DNA from: JAQBGV01 sp032128395
GTDB taxonomy: Bacteria; Planctomycetota; UBA8108; UBA1146
NCBI GenBank assembly: GCA_032128395.1
Contig: JAQBGV010000078.1
Coordinates: 1-8,718 of the forward strand
Direction of reading: 5' to 3'
Length of the DNA stretch: 8,718 nucleotides
The translations under genes were made by a program, and so were the position numbers. The notes under the pieces are model-generated. The model was not told where the DNA came from. It was given only the letters and a program-made list of their open reading frames with translations, and did not search any database. Each line of letters begins with the position of its first letter. The stretch's first letter is position 1. Below are positions 5,254 through 8,718 of the stretch, in pieces.

Positions 5254-6867
5254 CTACCTACTCGACGGAAAACGGCGATCCGACAGATACCGGGCTGCCG
5301 CAGCGTTCCATGGATCCTCGAGTCGATCGAAGGCGATCGCGAGGGTGTGGTACCCCGCGCTGCGCGCCTCTTGCAGGTTCGGGTTCGCCTCGAGTTCCGG
5401 CATCACCTCGAGGATCAGCGTGACCGCGCGACGAAGGTCGACCTCCTCGCGATCGCCGTCACTCCACGGACGCGCCGTTCTCTCCTCGTGGGCGTCCGTG
5501 AGATAGGAGGCGCGCGAGAGATTCCTGTCCCAGCGAGGGGCGGAGACTCGACCCGCCACTTCCGCCGTCCAGCCGAGGACCCCCATGGCGATCACTACGA
5601 TCGCGGTCGTGAGGAACCGACGACTCATCGTTCGGAACGCGGCCCGCTCGGCTGGGTCTCTCCAGCACGTGAGAATTGTCGCGATGCGTTCGGGGATCGG
5701 GGGGTGCCGCCAACCTCCAGGACGGTGGAGGGCTCCGGTCAATCCTCCGATCCGGCTGAGCGCGGAGACGATTCCGGTCGGAGAGCCGGTGCAGTCGGCG
5801 CTGTACAGATCCGCCTGTGACTCGAAGTGTCGAGAGAGCGCTCCATAGAACTTGTAGAAGAAGATCCCGATCAGGAGGAGCAGCACCAGATCGACGGACC
5901 CTCCGTCCGTGCTCGCCAGCCCGACCCTCTGGACGAATTCCGACGCACCGATCACCGCCCCGGTCAGTCCGATCACCAGTCCAGAGTACACCCAGAGATG
6001 GTGCAGGCGTCCGTGGGCCAGTTCGTGGGCGAATACCCCTTCGATCTCCACCTCCTCGAGGTGAGCGAGGATCCCGTCGGTGAGAAAAATCGAACGCTGT
6101 GCAGGGAGAACCCCGGTGACGCACGCATTGATCGTGGGGCGGGGCCCGGTCTCCCACTCGTAGATCTCCCGCAATGAGACCCCCACGGTTCTCGCCGTAT
6201 TCTCGAGCCGGGTTCGGAGGGGTCCTGGGGGGAGGGGGCGGGCCGGGTGGAGGCGCTGGACCGCAAATGGCGAGACCACCACCGCGATCGTGATCATCCC
6301 AACGACCCCGAGGATCGACATCCCCGGGTCGTTGAAGAGGGCCTCACGGGTCCTTGGAAGGAGCCAGCTGACATCGGAGAGTGCGGTCAGGATCCAGTAC
6401 GCGACGAACACCAGAGCGACGGGGCGGAGCTCGCGACGAACGCTTCGCCCGGGAGGCTCGGGTCTCTCGACCCGACGATTCGCGGCTACAACGAGTACGC
6501 GCAGGCAAAGGGCCCACCCGATGACGAGAGGAACGAGAAGGACCGCGCCGGCGAAACCGGGGAATTGGGGGGGGATGGTCGCCTCGGAGAGTCTCGGTCC
6601 GCCAGCAGCGAGCAGGGCGACGAATCCGATGAGAGGTCCTGACATCGACAGTTGTTCGGCTCGATGGCGTCGGTCGGCGGGCAGCCGCGTCATCGGGCCG
6701 CTGTCGGGGCGCAGCATCTGAGAAATGATCAGAGCGGGGATGGAGATCGTTCCGAGCGAGATCACCACGATCAGGCCGAGATGGGGTTCCGCGGGGTAGA
6801 CCCCTTGGAAGACTTCGGCGAGAGCGAGGAGGATCATCGCGGAGAACGCTGCTGAAAAGCGCGACAT
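5254..6867 (-). CDS. M48-family integral membrane metallopeptidase
   Basis: This is a 537-residue zinc endopeptidase of the HtpX/Ste24 type. The zinc site is HELAH at 281-285, within GVFAHELAHGRLHH, and the third ligand is E349 in RHFESQADLYSA. The preceding NACVTGVLPAQRSIFLTDGIL and the later RHPPIPERIA are also standard for M48. Hydrophobic segments lie at roughly 31-52, 75-92, 105-128, 148-165 and 183-203, before the catalytic domain, then near 293-310, 325-343 and 418-436. It is much longer than HtpX (about 290), owing to the N-terminal membrane region and a C-terminal soluble tail of about 100 residues after 437. GGAGG at 6874-6878, 6 bases before the ATG, fixes the start. It may degrade or process membrane proteins. 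The substrate is unknown, and a link to the neighbouring VWA proteins is only positional. It follows pilZ but is separated from it by a strong hairpin. Confidence 0.85.
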   Translation of the reverse strand: MSRFSAAFSAMILLALAEVFQGVYPAEPHLGLIVVISLGTISIPALIISQMLRPDSGPMTRLPADRRHRAEQLSMSGPLIGFVALLAAGGPRLSEATIPPQFPGFAGAVLLVPLVIGWALCLRVLVVAANRRVERPEPPGRSVRRELRPVALVFVAYWILTALSDVSWLLPRTREALFNDPGMSILGVVGMITIAVVVSPFAVQRLHPARPLPPGPLRTRLENTARTVGVSLREIYEWETGPRPTINACVTGVLPAQRSIFLTDGILAHLEEVEIEGVFAHELAHGRLHHLWVYSGLVIGLTGAVIGASEFVQRVGLASTDGGSVDLVLLLLIGIFFYKFYGALSRHFESQADLYSADCTGSPTGIVSALSRIGGLTGALHRPGGWRHPPIPERIATILTCWRDPAERAAFRTMSRRFLTTAIVVIAMGVLGWTAEVAGRVSAPRWDRNLSRASYLTDAHEERTARPWSDGDREEVDLRRAVTLILEVMPELEANPNLQEARSAGYHTLAIAFDRLEDPWNAAAARYLSDRRFPSSR

Positions 6868-6915
6868 CGGTGTCCTCCGGAGTTCGGCCGCCCGTGCGGC
6901 AAACCCGGAACGACG

Positions 6916-6955
6916 CGGACTCCGGGGGGGAGGATTCTACTCCCTCCGGAGTCCG
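6916..6955 (-). terminator. Strong hairpin after the PilZ gene
   Basis: CGGACTCCGG (6916-6925) pairs perfectly with CCGGAGTCCG (6946-6955), and the stem continues through a G-U pair and further G-C pairs around an ATTCTA-containing loop. It starts 20 bases after the PilZ stop codon in the direction of transcription. No clean T-tract follows on the minus strand. It probably separates PilZ transcription from the M48 gene. A smaller stem, GCCGC-CCGT-GCGGC, lies at 6887-6900 in the M48 leader. Confidence 0.6.
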
Positions 6956-6975
6956 GGACATCGCCGCCTGCGGAG

Positions 6976-7380
6976 CTACTTCCGCATCTGCGTGCGGATC
7001 AGGTACTTCATGACCTGGTCCTGGTCCTCCTTGGTGATGTCCTCGAAGCGAAGTCCCATCACGACACGGTCACGATTCTCCGGGATCTCCTCGATCCAGG
7101 CGACCTTGCAGAGGGACTTCACCGGCTTGTCGACCGACGGGAGCAACATGTTGACCCCGAGTCGGATCTTCCCCATCAGGATCGCAGGGATCCAGTTGAA
7201 GCTGGGGATCCGTCCGACGAGAAGACACCCTCCACCGGCGAGGTTCGAGGTCGTTCCCTCGAAGATTTCCTCGTGGTCGAGTTCGATCTCTTTCGAGAGG
7301 AACTTGTAACGGATCGGGATATCCGTGTTCGTGTGCACGAACTCCCGGCGCTGGGAGTGGTACTCGAATACGGTGGTCAC
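6976..7380 (-). CDS. PilZ-domain protein with altered cyclic-di-GMP motifs
   Basis: The 134-residue product is a single PilZ domain, a fold that usually binds cyclic di-GMP and acts on motility, polysaccharide or secretion partners. It opens with QRREFVHTNTDIPIRY, equivalent to the family's ERRxFxR start, has the loop TSNLAGGGCLLVG, and ends with MGLRFEDITKEDQDQVMKYL, typical of the last strand and helix. Both nucleotide-binding motifs are altered: the second Arg of RxxxR is His (R12-E-F-V-H16), and the Ser of (D/N)xSxxG is Ala (N46-L-A48-G-G-G51). Binding may therefore be weak or lost. I chose GTG at 7380 because GGAGG at 7386-7390 ends 5 bases before it. ATG at 7392 is the alternative; it would place that GGAGG inside the gene and add four residues. 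The gene follows a structured 281-base gap. Confidence 0.8.
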   Translation of the reverse strand: MTTVFEYHSQRREFVHTNTDIPIRYKFLSKEIELDHEEIFEGTTSNLAGGGCLLVGRIPSFNWIPAILMGKIRLGVNMLLPSVDKPVKSLCKVAWIEEIPENRDRVVMGLRFEDITKEDQDQVMKYLIRTQMRK

Positions 7381-7661
7381 GGACGCCTCCATCGATGCCT
7401 GGCCGCGGGATGCGGCTCAGCTCACGAGAAGCGTACGATGAGGTCGGGACCCTGCCAAATCTTGCCGGCCCCGGGCACGACGGGGCCCACGCTCCGATGA
7501 GGCACCTTCTGCAGCGCTGCGAGGCGCTGTCCGATCTTCGACGGGGCCGTTCCCCCGCCTGCGGTCGGCCGGCGCCCGGCGCGCCTTCCAGCGGCGCCTG
7601 TCCCATCTTCTGGTCGTCACACATCCGAGAATCGAATGGATGAAGCTGGGAAGAATGGCAG
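7381..7661 (-). other. GC-rich structured gap upstream of the PilZ gene
   Basis: No gene is supported in these 281 bases. Several GC-rich hairpins are present: GGCCCCG and CGGGGCC at 7467-7487 around a 7-base loop, CAGCGC and GCGCTG at 7512-7529 around a 6-base loop, and repeated GGCGCC-type palindromes around 7570-7605. The region could be a long PilZ leader, an unlabelled small RNA, or the 3' end of the upstream operon plus a promoter. It does not match the cyclic-di-GMP riboswitches, RNase P RNA or signal recognition particle RNA as I know them. Confidence 0.35.
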
Positions 7662-8156
7662 CTAGATCCGCCCGAGAATCGCGGCCCATAGTGCCGGAAA
7701 GCCCTCGTCGATCGACTCGAGGGTCGACCGATACTCGCTCTCATCCGCTCCGACAGGGTCCGGGATCCCCTGCCGGTCCTCCGGCGGGTCGTCGACTCCC
7801 GGCGCCGTGAAGAGCCAGACCCGGTCCGAGTCCCACTCCGGAAACCGCGTCCGCAGCCATCGCACGTGTTCCGAGGAGAGCGCGATGAACAAGTCGATGG
7901 ACTCCGCCCGTTCGGCGTCCACCCCCCTCGATCGGAATCCGATCAAGTTCAGACCACGCTCGGCTGCGATGGCGAGGGTGAGTTCGTGCGCCGGGTGTCC
8001 CTCGATTCCGAGGGTACCGAGGGAACTCGACCGGATCTGAGCATCGAGTCCCTGCGCCGACGCCATCTCTCGCAGGACCGCTTCTGCATAGGGACTTCTG
8101 CAGATGTTCCCCGAGCACACGAAGCTGACGTGGAAGGGAGGCGCCGGCTCGTTCAC
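7662..8156 (-). CDS. Low-molecular-weight protein tyrosine phosphatase
   Basis: This cytoplasmic enzyme hydrolyses phosphotyrosine through a cysteine intermediate; bacterial relatives often counter tyrosine kinases in capsule or exopolysaccharide control. Some relatives act on arginine phosphate. The 164-residue product has the P-loop C14-S-G-N-I-C-R20-S-P near the N-terminus, which fits C-x5-R, and the general-acid motif IPDPVG with D133 near the C-terminus. SLGTLGIEGHP is the usual following segment. GTG at 8156 is chosen because it overlaps the TGA of the upstream peptidase gene as GTGA, a typical translational coupling, and leaves a normal N-terminus. The frame is open to 8249, but that would add 31 residues that overlap the other gene and look unlike the family. 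No tyrosine kinase is in the window, so the substrate is unknown. Confidence 0.86.
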   Translation of the reverse strand: MNEPAPPFHVSFVCSGNICRSPYAEAVLREMASAQGLDAQIRSSSLGTLGIEGHPAHELTLAIAAERGLNLIGFRSRGVDAERAESIDLFIALSSEHVRWLRTRFPEWDSDRVWLFTAPGVDDPPEDRQGIPDPVGADESEYRSTLESIDEGFPALWAAILGRI

Positions 8157-8718
8157 GGCTCCTGCAAATCCGTACCGGCAGCACCGAGCCAGGCCGCGAG
8201 ATGGGCCTTCTGCTCGGGAGTGATGTTCTTCAGGAGTTCGAGCTTCCACGATTCCTTCGGCTTCTCGCCGAAGGTCACTTCGATCCGGCGGAGCTCACCG
8301 CGACGGGCGACGAGCAGAGTCGCGACGTCTCCGGGACGGTACTGTTTCATTCGGTCGGCCCAGCCGGTTCCCATGACGCGGAATTCGTCGACCGCGATGA
8401 TTTCGTCGTCGACGCTGAGGCCGATCTGGGAAGCGATCGTCTCGCGGCGAACTTGGGTCACGACCAGACGGCCACCGCGGTCCGAGGCGTCGAGTCCGAT
8501 CCAGGCTGGGTTGGGTTTGGAATCAGACTCAGGCTCAGACTCAGACTCAGACTCAGACTCAGACTCAGACTCAGACTCAGACTCGGACTCGGACTCGGAC
8601 TCAGATTCAGATTCAGATTCAGATTCAGAATCAGAATTGGATTCGGGTTCCTTCTTCAGCGGCTTGAATCTCAGCCCGAACCACTCCAGGCCCGGGGCGT
8701 AGGCCAGCTCAACTGTTG
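8153..8718 (-). CDS. C-terminal part of an M61-like peptidase with PDZ domain, cut by the window edge
   Basis: The frame enters at the right edge and yields 187 residues. It begins with LAYAPGLEWFGLRFKPLKKE, which resembles the end of the catalytic region in M61 glycyl-aminopeptidase-like proteins. A low-complexity acidic linker with 16 Ser-Glu pairs follows. A PDZ domain comes next, from about PAWIGLDASDRGGRL through VDDEIIAVDEFRV and RPGDVATLLVARRGELRRIEVTFGEKP, and the tail ITPEQKAHLAAWLGA is also M61-like. The catalytic HExxH region lies beyond the window, so the peptidase call rests on the C-terminal pattern. Another PDZ-carrying protease is the alternative. Its stop overlaps the phosphatase start by 4 bases, so the two are probably cotranscribed. 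M61 proteins are commonly exported, but the N-terminus is not visible. Confidence 0.75.
   Translation of the reverse strand, partial: TVELAYAPGLEWFGLRFKPLKKEPESNSDSESESESESESESESESESESESESESESESEPESDSKPNPAWIGLDASDRGGRLVVTQVRRETIASQIGLSVDDEIIAVDEFRVMGTGWADRMKQYRPGDVATLLVARRGELRRIEVTFGEKPKESWKLELLKNITPEQKAHLAAWLGAAGTDLQEP
8534..8629 (-). repeat. Hexanucleotide array encoding 16 Ser-Glu dipeptides
   Basis: Ninety-six bases are made of 16 uninterrupted 6-base units inside the M61-like gene. In plus-strand order they are eight CTCAGA (8534-8581), three CTCGGA (8582-8599), one CTCAGA (8600-8605) and four TTCAGA (8606-8629). Every change between blocks is synonymous for Ser or Glu. Degenerate units flank both ends and encode EPESNSD before and PESDS after. 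The blocks of identical codons point to expansion by local duplication or slippage, with the protein sequence held constant. Confidence 0.93.

Noticed and set aside
7417..7689. Minus-strand frame of 90 codons between the phosphatase and PilZ genes
   Set aside because: It overlaps the phosphatase end, lacks a ribosome binding site, and is mostly arginine-rich sequence without a domain pattern.
7866..8702. Plus-strand open frame with long Ser-Asp repeats resembling Sdr-type surface proteins
   Set aside because: It is antisense to the phosphatase and the M61-like gene. The Ser-Asp run is only the complement of the Ser-Glu array, and the rest has no family features or signal peptide.

Overview
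The window is GC-rich, densely coded bacterial chromosome from a Gram-negative-type organism. It has GTG starts alongside ATG, strong GGAGG-type ribosome binding sites, a bacillithiol-type glycosyltransferase (BshA), MogA, a PilZ protein and an M61 peptidase. This mix would fit Planctomycetota, Acidobacteriota or a neighbouring phylum, but nothing here fixes the phylum. No tRNA, rRNA, CRISPR array, transposase or phage gene was seen.

Layout from left to right. A coiled-coil protein begins at 89 and runs off the left edge on the minus strand. It is divergent from bshA (244-1365, +). bshA converges on mogA (1430-1960, -), which is divergent from the first of three tandem plus-strand paralogues. 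These encode small exported von Willebrand A (VWA) proteins (2126-2812, 3485-4165, 4527-5225), separated by unusually long non-coding spacers of 672 and 361 bases. The spacers carry short tandem repeats and hairpins. The third VWA gene converges, with only 28 bases between, on a run of minus-strand genes. In transcription order these are the C-terminal part of an M61-like peptidase with a PDZ domain (8153-8718, cut by the right edge), a low-molecular-weight protein tyrosine phosphatase overlapping it by 4 bases (7662-8156), a 281-base structured gap, a PilZ-domain protein (6976-7380) followed by a strong hairpin, and an M48 membrane metallopeptidase (5254-6867).

bshA and mogA are housekeeping cofactor genes. 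The M61-phosphatase pair looks like an operon. The most distinctive part is the VWA cluster. Each product is little more than a signal peptide, an acidic linker and one minimal VWA domain with an intact MIDAS metal site. Their cysteines change in linked pairs between copies, and copies 2 and 3 carry a cysteine inside the metal-binding loop. Their function is unknown. The second notable element is a run of 16 Ser-Glu dipeptides, encoded by a block-structured hexanucleotide repeat, between the peptidase part and the PDZ domain of the M61-like protein.
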